Below are positions 50,998 through 57,999 of a stretch of DNA of 64,000 bases, piece after piece. Source of the stretch: an uncultured Lachnospiraceae bacterium. GTDB taxonomy: Bacteria; Bacillota; Clostridia; Lachnospirales; Lachnospiraceae. The position numbers were made by a program, and so were the translations under genes. The notes beneath the pieces were generated by a model. The model saw only the letters and a program-made list of their open reading frames with translations, ran no database searches and was not told the DNA's origin. The stretch spans positions 37,759-101,758 of the forward strand of contig CAJUBE010000014.1 of NCBI GenBank assembly GCA_910584725.1. Direction: 5' to 3'. The stretch's first letter is position 1. Each line of letters starts with the position of its first letter.

Positions 50998-52752
50998 TCA
51001 CCACCTTATCACTTTTGATGTCACGAACATCAGAAACAGGATGAAGCTGACCTTTTCGCACAGACGGATCACCGCCGCCACGTCGTCAAAGATGGACAGG
51101 TCAAGCTTCACGTCTTCCCGGTAGTCCAGGGCCGGGATCACCACGGGGAAGGTAAAGCAGGGCGCCCGGGGCGCCGCGTCAAGCGTCTTCAGCAGCGCGA
51201 CAAAATCGAAAGGGATGCAGAAGGGGAAGACGCCCGTCAGCTCCACTTTGTAATCCGCCGCGTCCATATCCGGCAGCGGCGTCACGCCCGGATCGGGATC
51301 TGTGCCAGGGTCGGGGCCTGTGCCGGGATCCGGGTCTGTGCCAGGATCCGGATCAGGTTTAGGGTTCGGCTTCTTTCCCGGATCCGGATCAATGACAGGA
51401 CGGGGCGGTTTATCAGGATGGGCGTCCGGATCGGGGTAATAGATTGGATCAACAGCCGGATCAACGACGATGGGCGTAGGATCTGCACCGGGGAGGATCG
51501 CGGGGTCGAGCTTTGGCAGCACGTTTTTCAGCAGTTCGAGAAGCTGCTGCGCCGTCAGGCCCTGCAGGGTCTTAAGGCCCAGCGCTTTCATGACGTCAAT
51601 GAGCTGGGACAGGGTAAGCCCTATGTTTACTAACGGGTCGATCAGGGTGCCCGCCCAGTCCTGCGCGAGCCAATCGGCTATACGGTAGGTCTGCCCATAA
51701 TTCAGGGCATCTGTACCGGGAGATAAGCCGAGCAGATAATCTTCCGCTGCCGCTTTGCTGGAAAAAACGGGACAGTTTACCGGAAAAGAAACACTTGGGT
51801 AGGTTAAATTAGAAAAACCGTTACTACTAAAATTGCCATATGAATATGTTGTGGTTTTCCCCCTGTATGTAACAATAGTGGTACTTGTATAATCTACCTT
51901 ACAATCTATACATTTGCCGAGATTATTCAGAGACAAAAAACCAAACGATACTTCTTTAGGTGCATAAGTATTATCCAAATAAGCACAGACCGGAAAAGCG
52001 GATGACTTGGAAAAACTATAAATATCTGTATTATAGTGAAAATCAGACTCTCCCGAATTCTGAAAACTATAGCTAAATCGTACCTGTCCGGAATAACTAT
52101 ATGGCTCACCGCTCCACTGTGCTGCTATGTCGGCATCCGTGACAACCTGCGGGAAGTTGTTGTATAGGACGTTGTCCTGCGGGATGGGCGTGTCTTTCCC
52201 GATCCAGCCGTCCAGGATGTCGCACCATTCCTGGTAGATGTTCTTTGCGTTGGTGGTGAACCATGTGGCGCCCAGCGCGGTGAACTGCGCGACGTGTGAC
52301 AAATAGTTCCCGGGGATGTGGAACTTGTCCTTATCATCCTTTTTGTTGGGATCACCCTCCGGCGGCATACTGCCCTGGATCACTGACCATTCCGTATCGC
52401 GCACCAGCTCCAAAGCTTCCGATCCGAAGACATAGTCCTGTCCGGATGCATCGACGAACTGTGCCACCCAGCCGTCCACGGTATCGCCGCATGAGTCGAT
52501 AAATTCCTTGCCGAAGCGCGCAATCTCCTCCCGGTTCTCGTAGCCTTCATATATGCCATATGCAGCAAGTGCCGTTGTTCCCACAAACAGGCAGAATTCG
52601 AAAAGGGTGGCGAGCGTGATGCCCGCGCCGAGCACGATCGTGGTCGCTTCCACCTTTTCCATATGGTTTGCGTCAAAATATTTCGTGCCTACCGTCGTCG
52701 ACAGGATCACGACGCACAGTATCACGCACAGCATCCGTTTCAATAATTTCAT
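50998..52752 (-). CDS. pIII-like adsorption/minor coat protein
   Basis: About 584 residues. Signal peptide MKLLKRMLCVILCVVIL, a putative receptor-binding region, a long proline/aspartate linker (DPDPGTDPDPGTGPDPGTDP, about 430-500) and a C-terminal hydrophobic helix (FILFLMFVTSKVI), the order seen in pIII. Start at 52750-52752 with AAAGGTG; the longer frame lacks a site. DNA from about 51760 to 52110 is markedly more AT-rich than flanks. Confidence 0.8.
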   Translation of the reverse strand: MKLLKRMLCVILCVVILSTTVGTKYFDANHMEKVEATTIVLGAGITLATLFEFCLFVGTTALAAYGIYEGYENREEIARFGKEFIDSCGDTVDGWVAQFVDASGQDYVFGSEALELVRDTEWSVIQGSMPPEGDPNKKDDKDKFHIPGNYLSHVAQFTALGATWFTTNAKNIYQEWCDILDGWIGKDTPIPQDNVLYNNFPQVVTDADIAAQWSGEPYSYSGQVRFSYSFQNSGESDFHYNTDIYSFSKSSAFPVCAYLDNTYAPKEVSFGFLSLNNLGKCIDCKVDYTSTTIVTYRGKTTTYSYGNFSSNGFSNLTYPSVSFPVNCPVFSSKAAAEDYLLGLSPGTDALNYGQTYRIADWLAQDWAGTLIDPLVNIGLTLSQLIDVMKALGLKTLQGLTAQQLLELLKNVLPKLDPAILPGADPTPIVVDPAVDPIYYPDPDAHPDKPPRPVIDPDPGKKPNPKPDPDPGTDPDPGTGPDPGTDPDPGVTPLPDMDAADYKVELTGVFPFCIPFDFVALLKTLDAAPRAPCFTFPVVIPALDYREDVKLDLSIFDDVAAVIRLCEKVSFILFLMFVTSKVIRW

Positions 52753-52812
52753 TCCGGTCACCTTTACTTTTCGACAAGATTCTTGTATGATATCACTACA
52801 AGGAGTAATCAC

Positions 52813-53082
52813 ATGGACATCATACTTGATAACATTTTTGAAATAGCAATCGTTTTAATCTTCCTGCTCATCCTCTACCGCGGCTTTTGCCGGAAGCCTA
52901 AGGTCAAGATCGTTAAGGCTCCCACCACCAAGCAGATCCGGCGGCAGAAGAAGCGTGCCAGGCAGCGCCGCAAGTTTTCCCGATGGTTTAAGGTTCCGTA
53001 TGTCGGTCATACAGAGGTCATCAACTATGACAAAACCAATCCCTATATCGAAAGCATCTGGGAAGAAATGCGCAAGAAATAA
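52813..53082 (+). CDS. Small basic membrane protein on the opposite strand of the phage operon
   Basis: 89 residues: one N-terminal transmembrane segment (IFEIAIVLIFLLILYRGF) and a highly basic tail (QIRRQKKRARQRRKFSRW). AAGGAG precedes the ATG. It runs against the structural genes on both sides and ends at a terminator. Not recognised; a superinfection-exclusion or regulatory protein is possible. Confidence 0.65.
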   Translation: MDIILDNIFEIAIVLIFLLILYRGFCRKPKVKIVKAPTTKQIRRQKKRARQRRKFSRWFKVPYVGHTEVINYDKTNPYIESIWEEMRKK

Positions 53083-53100
53083 GTTTCCGTACGAAAAAGA

Positions 53101-53124
53101 GGCGGGGCAATCTTATGCCTCGCC
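53101..53124. terminator. Terminator directly after the coat gene
   Basis: GGCGGGGCA and TGCCTCGCC (one mismatch) form a stem, with CCCTTTT on one side and TCTTTTTC on the other; it serves both the coat gene (minus) and the 52813 gene (plus). A terminator after the coat gene is a hallmark of filamentous phage. Confidence 0.75.
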
Positions 53125-53138
53125 CCCTTTTATTGCTG

Positions 53139-53378
53139 CTAACCTCTGATCTTCTTCAGCCAGCTGAGACCGTACTTGACTGCGACACCTGCCGCCACGA
53201 TCGCAACGATCGCCGGGACTACAAGCCCAAGAACCGAAAACATCTGTCCCTGCGTTGTCTTTACCGACTCACTCATGATCGTTGTAACGTCGAACCCGGA
53301 CGCAACATCCCCGCCGGCAGACAAAAGCGCTACCCCTGCTTTCGGTGCCATCATCATAAGCTTTGTACCTAAGCCCAT
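53139..53378 (-). CDS. Major coat protein (pVIII-like)
   Basis: 79 residues. MGLGTKLMMMAPKAGVALLS, then GQMFSVLGLVVPAIVAIVAAG and a short basic end (SWLKKIRG): one membrane helix flanked by a soluble stretch and basic DNA-facing tail, as in pVIII. Start at 53376-53378 with GGAGGGG upstream. Confidence 0.8.
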   Translation of the reverse strand: MGLGTKLMMMAPKAGVALLSAGGDVASGFDVTTIMSESVKTTQGQMFSVLGLVVPAIVAIVAAGVAVKYGLSWLKKIRG

Positions 53379-53380
53379 CT

Positions 53381-53518
53381 TTACACCCCTCCCTTCATCA
53401 TCGAAAATGCGCTTGTGATCACATAATCGAGTATTATCACAATGCCGCACATGCCGCCGCCTATGGCAACACCCATGCCGGCAATAGTGACAAACTGCTG
53501 TACCATACTCTCCAGCAT
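53381..53518 (-). CDS. Tiny membrane protein upstream of the coat gene
   Basis: 45 residues, MLESMVQQFVTIAGMGVAIG followed by a hydrophobic run to SAFSMMKGGV. The stop lies 2 bp before the coat ATG, and its end contributes the coat ribosome site. Comparable to pVII/pIX, small end-cap proteins of filamentous virions. Confidence 0.7.
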   Translation of the reverse strand: MLESMVQQFVTIAGMGVAIGGGMCGIVIILDYVITSAFSMMKGGV

Positions 53519-53519
53519 C

Positions 53520-54035
53520 TCAGACCCTCCTCAGGCGGAACCCCGCGATCACCAGCGCACCCGCCACCACACCGAGCATGAAACAGGTGCAGGTAAACCC
53601 CGCTGTCATGATGTCCGTCTGTCTTTCGACTGCCTGCACGATGGATTCCGTATCCGCGGGTTCTCCTCCCAGCGCGGAGAGGTCGTAATCCTCCGGGAAG
53701 ACGATCACGTCGCCGCTGACTACCAGATCATTGCCGCTGACCGTCTCCTGATCCGGCTCTTCCAGTTCCTCTGCAGGCTCCTCTTCCGTCCCGTCTTCCG
53801 TATCTGCATCTGCGGCGTCCCCGGTTTCCCCGTCCTCCGGCTGTTCTTCCGCCGGGTCTTCCTCTTGCCCTGCTTCTTCCGGTTCTCCGGTTTCCGTTTT
53901 CTCCAGTTCCTCTTCCGTTTCTGCCTGCTCCGGTTCTTCCGGTGCAGACTCTTCCGAATCCGGTTCCGTTATGGTTTCTTCCTGCTCCTGATCTGCCGGC
54001 TCTTCCGGCACGTAATCCGTTTCATACCCTTCCAT
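53520..54035 (-). CDS. Acidic tail-anchored phage protein
   Basis: 171 residues, of which about 110 are Glu/Asp/Pro-rich low complexity (EEPADQEQEETITEPD and similar), then a soluble part and a C-terminal membrane helix (ITAG..LGVVAGALVIAGF) with RLRR end. One base from the next small gene. Function unknown; likely a virion or membrane protein of the phage. Confidence 0.65.
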   Translation of the reverse strand: MEGYETDYVPEEPADQEQEETITEPDSEESAPEEPEQAETEEELEKTETGEPEEAGQEEDPAEEQPEDGETGDAADADTEDGTEEEPAEELEEPDQETVSGNDLVVSGDVIVFPEDYDLSALGGEPADTESIVQAVERQTDIMTAGFTCTCFMLGVVAGALVIAGFRLRRV

Positions 54036-54041
54036 AAGCGC

Positions 54042-54317
54042 CTACTTCCATGCCTTGAAAGAGTATTCCACCATCGTGGGACGTCCGAAACCGGTAATGG
54101 CGTACTGGGGGATAAACTCCTGCCCGATACAGTCCGGCGTAAGCGTCCCGACCTTTTCATCCGGCAGGAAGAAATCCTTGTACTGCATCCCGAACGCGCC
54201 GCGGCCATTATCATCCGGTGTACATGCATAACATGCCGTTAAAACCGTCAGCGGTTTCCCATCCGATTTTCTTTTGAAGTTGCGGTACCCCAACACCTGA
54301 AACCTCACGTTTTCCAT
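54042..54317 (-). CDS. Putative single-stranded DNA-binding protein (pV-like)
   Basis: 91 residues, MENVRFQVLGYRNFKRKSDG, with alternating aromatic and basic residues and a GYR..YAITGFGRPTMVEYSF end, compatible with an OB-fold. Its place between the replication and coat modules is that of gene V. Start at ATG 54315-54317. Assignment is from position and profile. Confidence 0.55.
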   Translation of the reverse strand: MENVRFQVLGYRNFKRKSDGKPLTVLTACYACTPDDNGRGAFGMQYKDFFLPDEKVGTLTPDCIGQEFIPQYAITGFGRPTMVEYSFKAWK

Positions 54318-54400
54318 TCTCTTCACCTTTTCCTTTCCTTTTCATGTGCTGTTTTCCTGTTACCTCTATGCTGAATGCCGCTGCAGTAGCGGCACTGGCA

Positions 54401-54601
54401 TCATATTTCAATACTCAGTTCAAAGCTGTATTCATCAAAACCGATGATACTGATCCCCCTGACTGTCCTGTTTCGGCAGGGCTTATACCATTCCTCTTTC
54501 AACAGCGTCTCCAGCCCGTCCCGGTATTCATCGCATAACCCGGTTATAGAAATACACGCTACACACGTTCCGATCTTTCCCAGCAGCTCTCCCAGTCTCA
54601 T
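54401..54601 (-). CDS. Small phage protein of unknown function
   Basis: 66 residues from MRLGELLGKIGTCVACISIT. Soluble, alpha/beta, three Cys. It is the first gene after the leftward promoter. No family recognised. Confidence 0.55.
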   Translation of the reverse strand: MRLGELLGKIGTCVACISITGLCDEYRDGLETLLKEEWYKPCRNRTVRGISIIGFDEYSFELSIEI

Positions 54602-54732
54602 CCCATTCACCCTTATCCTTTCCCTTGCCTTTTTCCTCTTCCTCTGCTATTATGACTATGTATCTCCATGTCCCGCAGGGTGCACGATAGGGGTATTGCG
54701 CCGCCCTGCGGTGGAGATGGAACAATATTGCT

Positions 54733-54742
54733 AAGGTGTGCA
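54733..54742. promoter_or_regulatory. AAGGTGTGCA half-site
   Basis: Same sequence as the arm of the operator palindrome at 54774-54788 and as the ribosome-site region of rep (56583-56592). Confidence 0.4.
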
Positions 54743-54763
54743 TACTGTAGCAACCTCAATCAA

Positions 54764-54793
54764 ATAATACACTAAGTGTGCACACCTTGTCAA
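54764..54793 (-). promoter_or_regulatory. Leftward phage promoter with a palindromic operator in its spacer
   Basis: Minus strand TTGACA (54788-54793), 18-base spacer, TATTAT (54764-54769). The palindrome AAGTGTGCACACCTT (54774-54788) fills the spacer, so repressor binding would occlude the promoter. Confidence 0.75.
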
Positions 54794-54814
54794 CAAAAAG
54801 TTGAGGGGGAAATA

Positions 54815-55009
54815 ATGTCCACAGAAAAACCAAGATTAGTTATATATACCGATCAAGAAACACTTAACAAGCTAGACATCATAGCCAAAGCCCAAAACAG
54901 ATCGCGTGGGAATCTAAGTGACACAATACTAAAAGATTATATACACAGCTATGAAGAAGAACATGGGCGGATCAATAGCGCGGAATTATCAGTTACCAAG
55001 ACTGGCTAA
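54815..55009 (+). CDS. Ribbon-helix-helix (CopG-like) repressor
   Basis: 64 residues. RLVIYTDQETLNKLDIIAK gives the beta-strand and first helix and NRSRGNLSDTILKDYI the second helix of the RHH fold. Divergent from the phage operon, with a palindromic operator between. Likely the prophage maintenance repressor. GAGGGGG precedes the ATG. Confidence 0.75.
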   Translation: MSTEKPRLVIYTDQETLNKLDIIAKAQNRSRGNLSDTILKDYIHSYEEEHGRINSAELSVTKTG

Positions 55010-55124
55010 ACCGGCGCAGATGAATCCGGGCGGGAAAAACGGGGTTGTGGACCGTCTTCCCTGGTGTATCGGCTATCCGAACAGGTACTGCATCATAGTC
55101 ACCTGATTTCCTTGTCGGTGCATC

Positions 55125-55153
55125 TTGTAATCTGTTTCTGCATATGCTATAAT
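55125..55153 (+). promoter_or_regulatory. Promoter of the antitoxin-like RNA, copy 1
   Basis: TTGTAA (55125-55130), 17-base spacer, TATAAT (55148-55153). Confidence 0.75.
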
Positions 55154-55159
55154 GCCGGT

Positions 55160-55233
55160 AGGCATTTAAGAAGTCAATATTTCCAAATGTTCACCAACGA
55201 AAACCCCGGAGCGGCTACTCCGGGGTTTTCATT
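55160..55233 (+). ncRNA. Antitoxin-like small RNA, copy 1
   Basis: About 75 bases from a clear promoter to the hairpin AAAACCCCGGAG/CTCCGGGGTTTT (55200-55229). No coding frame. Bases 55170-55195 match, on the same strand and with few differences, the start region of the adjacent toxin-like gene (55318-55344), which is read on the other strand; so the RNA would be antisense to that mRNA's start region. The arrangement resembles RNA II of the enterococcal par (Fst) system. Confidence 0.7.
55200..55229. terminator. Shared bidirectional terminator, copy 1
   Basis: 12-bp perfect stem with AAAA/TTTT flanks on both strands; it ends the small RNA (plus) and the toxin-like mRNA (minus). Confidence 0.85.
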
Positions 55234-55238
55234 CTGGG

Positions 55239-55343
55239 CTAGTTGTCATGGTGATCGCCATCTAACCACTTGATGATGTAGTGGCAAGCTACACCAGCCA
55301 TGACGGCGATTAAAAATGAAGTCAAAATTTCCAATATGCACAC
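55239..55343 (-). CDS. Toxin-like membrane peptide, copy 1
   Basis: 34 residues, MCILEILTSFLIAVMAGVAC followed by HYIIKWLDGDHHDN: a hydrophobic helix then K-W-L-D and a charged tail, as in Fst/Ldr-type type I toxins. Start is GTG (55341-55343) behind GGAGAGGGG, or TTG at 55334. Its promoter is at 55381-55409. The second copy has the same layout, with a stop at the Trp codon. Confidence 0.65.
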   Translation of the reverse strand: MCILEILTSFLIAVMAGVACHYIIKWLDGDHHDN

Positions 55344-55380
55344 CCCCTCTCCGTTGCCGGTTTGGGATGACAACAAGACA

Positions 55381-55409
55381 AGCATATCACATCTTGTCGG
55401 AATTAGCAA
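55381..55409 (-). promoter_or_regulatory. Promoter of the toxin-like gene, copy 1
   Basis: Minus strand TTGCTA (55404-55409), 17-base spacer, TATGCT (55381-55386). Confidence 0.55.
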
Positions 55410-55502
55410 AACCTGTATGTTTTTTGTCACATCTGCACAACCGGATGCTTCCGCTGCGGGCCGGATCGGGGCGCGTGACAAGCTTCCGGCTGTACAGATT
55501 CA

Positions 55503-56582
55503 CTAAAATGCATACGCTGCATCATAGTCAGCCATCCATCCCGGATTCTTCTCCGAGACCAGATGCTGCATGCTGGTGCTCATGCGCGCTACCGCATCGT
55601 CAAAGTGCTGGGTGATGATGTCAAAGCTGCCGCCGTCCGCGATAATCACGCCCGCGATCGTGGGGAGACACTGACGGATCAGCCACCGTTTCTTCTCATC
55701 TATTGTTTTCTGCGCGGATTCCATATACAGCCGCAGCTTACCGACCGCGCCGACAAACTTTTCCCAGAGCGGGTGTGCGGAGCAGCGCGACCTGTTGGAG
55801 TCATCCGGGACTATCATCCGCACATAGTTGTTCAGGATTTCCATGATAACTTCGCCTAGCTGTTTTCTCCCGATCAGATAATCCGCCGCTATGTTTGCAC
55901 GGTCGTTCTTAAGTTCTATCTCCCACCTTACCCAAGGTTCCTGCAGCGCCTCATCTTCCACCGCCTTCTGGTTCTGTTCAAGCTGCTTGTCATATACGCG
56001 CAACATCACCTCACTCTGCCGCGATCCGAAATAGATGGTGTGTCCTGTCTTCTCATTGGCAAAGGTCGCTTCCCGGACATCCTTGTATACCCGGAACTTA
56101 CTGACCACCTCCTGCCTGTCCAGAAAGCCTTTTACATCGTCAAGCGTGAAATACTGTGCGCCCAAGTCGTCTACCGCCAAGTCAAACCGGGTGAGCCATC
56201 CCAGGCGCCGTACCTGCTGCAGAAACTCAACCATGATGCTATTATCAAAATCACTGAGGCAGACCGCATCTGCAGAGAAGGGCGTGTCACTTGTGATAGA
56301 TGCCCGGAAATGTTCCAGCAGGTCAGGGACCGCCGTGCCGCTGATCACCACATGGATGCCCATATCCTCATTGCCGTCTGACAGGATGGTAACCGGGGCG
56401 CTTTCCAGCCGGTGCATCTTCTTATACCCGTTTGCTCCCCGCGGCAGAAGCACGAAATCCTCGTTTGTATATCCCAAAAAGGAGATCATTTCAGATACTT
56501 CCGTGATGATTGTAGATGTGAAGGCGATCCAGTCTATAGATACTTTCAGAGAATTGTCTAACCGTTCAGAGTTTCCGTACAT
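55503..56582 (-). CDS. Rep_trans family replication initiator
   Basis: 359 residues. RFDLAVDDLGAQYFTLDDVKGF and TIYFGSRQSEVMLRVYDKQLEQ are landmarks of the RstA/Rep_trans rolling-circle initiators; the Tyr-bearing YDKQLE segment is the expected nicking region. Replicates the prophage DNA from a single-strand nick. Start MYGNSERL has AAGGTGTGCC upstream, which is also a repressor half-site. Confidence 0.88.
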   Translation of the reverse strand: MYGNSERLDNSLKVSIDWIAFTSTIITEVSEMISFLGYTNEDFVLLPRGANGYKKMHRLESAPVTILSDGNEDMGIHVVISGTAVPDLLEHFRASITSDTPFSADAVCLSDFDNSIMVEFLQQVRRLGWLTRFDLAVDDLGAQYFTLDDVKGFLDRQEVVSKFRVYKDVREATFANEKTGHTIYFGSRQSEVMLRVYDKQLEQNQKAVEDEALQEPWVRWEIELKNDRANIAADYLIGRKQLGEVIMEILNNYVRMIVPDDSNRSRCSAHPLWEKFVGAVGKLRLYMESAQKTIDEKKRWLIRQCLPTIAGVIIADGGSFDIITQHFDDAVARMSTSMQHLVSEKNPGWMADYDAAYAF

Positions 56583-56592
56583 GGCACACCTT
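56583..56592 (-). promoter_or_regulatory. rep ribosome site overlapping an operator half-site
   Basis: AAGGTGTGCC immediately before the rep ATG. Identical over 9 bases to the operator arm at 54774-54788, so the same RHH protein could act here. Confidence 0.35.
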
Positions 56593-56599
56593 GTATTTA

Positions 56600-56628
56600 C
56601 TACCCCCGTATTACTATACCGGGGGTAG
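56600..56628. other. Candidate double-strand replication origin upstream of rep
   Basis: CTACCCCCG and CGGGGGTAG arms with the loop ...TATTACTATA. A GC-rich hairpin with AT-rich loop near the initiator gene is typical of nick sites; the nick position is not known. Confidence 0.4.
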
Positions 56629-56715
56629 ACCCCTTTCCGGTCTCGCGCGAATTGTCTGACAACTCAAGACTGCAGGAAGCGAATTGTGTCTTCCCAAAGT
56701 ACAATTATATTCCCC

Positions 56716-56744
56716 TTGAATCCACCCCAAATTCATGCTATATT
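56716..56744 (+). promoter_or_regulatory. Promoter reading into the DUF4258/YgiT cassette
   Basis: TTGAAT (56716-56721), 17-base spacer, TATATT (56739-56744). It lies upstream of the second att copy. Confidence 0.6.
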
Positions 56745-56779
56745 GATAAAAAGGGTGACCACTATTTCAAGGTATTTGA

Positions 56780-56800
56780 GTTCGAGTCCCGTCTCGCGCT
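56780..56800. other. Internal att copy
   Basis: Identical 21-bp core. Beyond it the sequence (TTTTTCTC) departs from the tRNA terminator, unlike the third copy. Confidence 0.8.
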
Positions 56801-56943
56801 TTTTCTCTATTTTGCTTAAGATATTTCCAGATGTTTCCAATTGTCAAAACTCAAAGCCTTTGTTGCTAAATCCCTTGTTTCTTCTTTGTCTAATAGATTT
56901 GCAGGAAGATAAAGATTTATTTACCAGAAAAGGAAATGCAGAT

Positions 56944-57258
56944 ATGGATATAGAACAGCTTCAAAAACTGCTAAACAATTCTTCCAATATAAAATGGTCA
57001 AAGCATTGTTTAGAGCGTATGCAGGAAAGAGATATCAGTATTGCTGATGTAAAATCATGTCTGCAAACAGGAGAAATCATAGAGGACTATCCAGACGATT
57101 TTCCTTACCCCAGTTGCCTTGTTTATGGACATACAAAGGAAAATGACATATTGCATATTGTTGTCGGCTCAGATAACAATAGTTTGTTTTTTATAACAGC
57201 TTATTTCCCAAGCACCGATAAATTTGAAAAAGACTTAAAAACCAGAAAGGGGCAGTAA
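56944..57258 (+). CDS. DUF4258 domain protein, putative toxin
   Basis: 104 residues. WSKHCLERMQERDISIADV, then GEIIEDYPDDFPYPSCLV and VVGSDNNSLFFITAYFP match DUF4258, related to MqsR/RelE-like mRNA interferases. Start at 56944 with AAAAGG. Two bases before the YgiT-type gene, the usual toxin-antitoxin order. Confidence 0.8.
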   Translation: MDIEQLQKLLNNSSNIKWSKHCLERMQERDISIADVKSCLQTGEIIEDYPDDFPYPSCLVYGHTKENDILHIVVGSDNNSLFFITAYFPSTDKFEKDLKTRKGQ

Positions 57259-57260
57259 TC

Positions 57261-57488
57261 ATGTGTATGTATTGTAAATGTAAAACTACCGTTCCATCTT
57301 TGACAACTCACGTCGTAAATTATAAAAACTGCATTATCATTATCAAAAACGTGCCTTGTGAAGAATGTGAACAATGCGGCGAAAAATATTATTCCGATGA
57401 AGTCGCAAAACAAGTGGAATCCCTTGTAAATATGGCGAAACAGCTTATGCAGGAAATCGCTGTTATTGATTATGCCACAGCCGCCTAA
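57261..57488 (+). CDS. YgiT-type zinc-finger protein, putative antitoxin
   Basis: 75 residues. CMYCKCKTTVPS and VPCEECEQCGEKYYSDE give the two zinc-binding Cys pairs of the MqsA/YgiT N-domain; the DNA-binding Xre-type C-domain of full MqsA is absent, as in many such antitoxins. AAAGGGGC precedes the ATG. Confidence 0.85.
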   Translation: MCMYCKCKTTVPSLTTHVVNYKNCIIIIKNVPCEECEQCGEKYYSDEVAKQVESLVNMAKQLMQEIAVIDYATAA

Positions 57489-57600
57489 AAAACTGCAAAG
57501 GAATCGCCAACCCTGAAACCCGAAGTCAAACAAGTTGTAGACACGCGGTAGACAGTGTGCATTCCTCCTTGATTTTATGGGCTTTTCGGGGCTAAAAATA

Positions 57601-57621
57601 GTTCGAGTCCCGTCTCGCGCT
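57601..57621. other. attR core
   Basis: 21-bp core followed by a diverged tRNA-Gly terminator (ATATCCGGAG...TCCGGATAT at 57634-57656), marking the right boundary of the tandem array. Confidence 0.85.
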
Positions 57622-57754
57622 CTGACCTAAACGATATCCGGAGCTGATCCGGATATTTTTGTTTGCAATTACATATCACTTGTTATTTAATCTTGCATCC
57701 TGTCCAGTGACCTGACCGGCGCCGTTAGTCTACCGTTTTCTTTGTCGGTGCATC

Positions 57755-57783
57755 TTGCAATCTGTTTCTGCATATGCTATAAT
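57755..57783 (+). promoter_or_regulatory. Promoter of the antitoxin-like RNA, copy 2
   Basis: TTGCAA (57755-57760), 17-base spacer, TATAAT (57778-57783), near-identical to copy 1. Confidence 0.75.
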
Positions 57784-57789
57784 GCCAGT

Positions 57790-57866
57790 AGGCAAAAATA
57801 GCTGTAACGTGTCATGCACGTAAATCACCAAACGAAAACCCCGGAGTGGCTGCTCCGGGGTTCTCT
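57790..57866 (+). ncRNA. Antitoxin-like small RNA, copy 2
   Basis: Ends at hairpin AACCCCGGAG/CTCCGGGGTT (57837-57862). Bases 57796-57829 contain AAAATAGCTGTAAC and match the start region of toxin copy 2 (57968-58004), not copy 1. Same promoter and terminator as copy 1 but a different recognition segment. Confidence 0.7.
57837..57862. terminator. Shared terminator, copy 2
   Basis: AACCCCGGAG and CTCCGGGGTT with a 6-base loop. Confidence 0.8.
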
Positions 57867-57895
57867 GTTCCCATTACGGCGGGACCAGACCGAGG

Positions 57896-57994
57896 CTAGT
57901 TGTCATGCTTGTCACTGTCTAACTATTTGATGATGTAATGGCAAATCACACCACCCACGACAGCAACGAAAATAGCTGTAACTATATCATACAA
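57896..57994 (-). pseudogene. Toxin-like membrane peptide, copy 2, with in-frame stop
   Basis: From TTG (57992-57994) the frame reads LYDIVTAIFVAVVGGVICHY then IIK, a TAG at 57923-57925 where copy 1 has Trp, then LDSDKHDN. The peptide is therefore cut before the charged tail. Confidence 0.6.
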
Positions 57995-57999
57995 GTAAA

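Larger units (their letters stand above)
48242..56800. mobile_element. Inovirus-like (filamentous) prophage integrated at tRNA-Gly
   Basis: Between att copies at 48242 and 56780: integrase next to attL, then (reading leftwards from the right end) Rep_trans initiator, RHH repressor, possible ssDNA-binding protein, small structural proteins, major coat, terminator, pIII-like adhesin, pVI-like and Zot-like ATPase. The order rep, ssb, coat, terminator, adhesion protein, pI/Zot matches filamentous phage. About 8.6 kb, a normal size. The gene set appears intact. Confidence 0.88.

Noticed and set aside
55064..55273. 69-codon plus-strand gene
   Set aside because: It spans a promoter, a short RNA and a terminator hairpin and lacks a ribosome site; the RNA explanation fits better.
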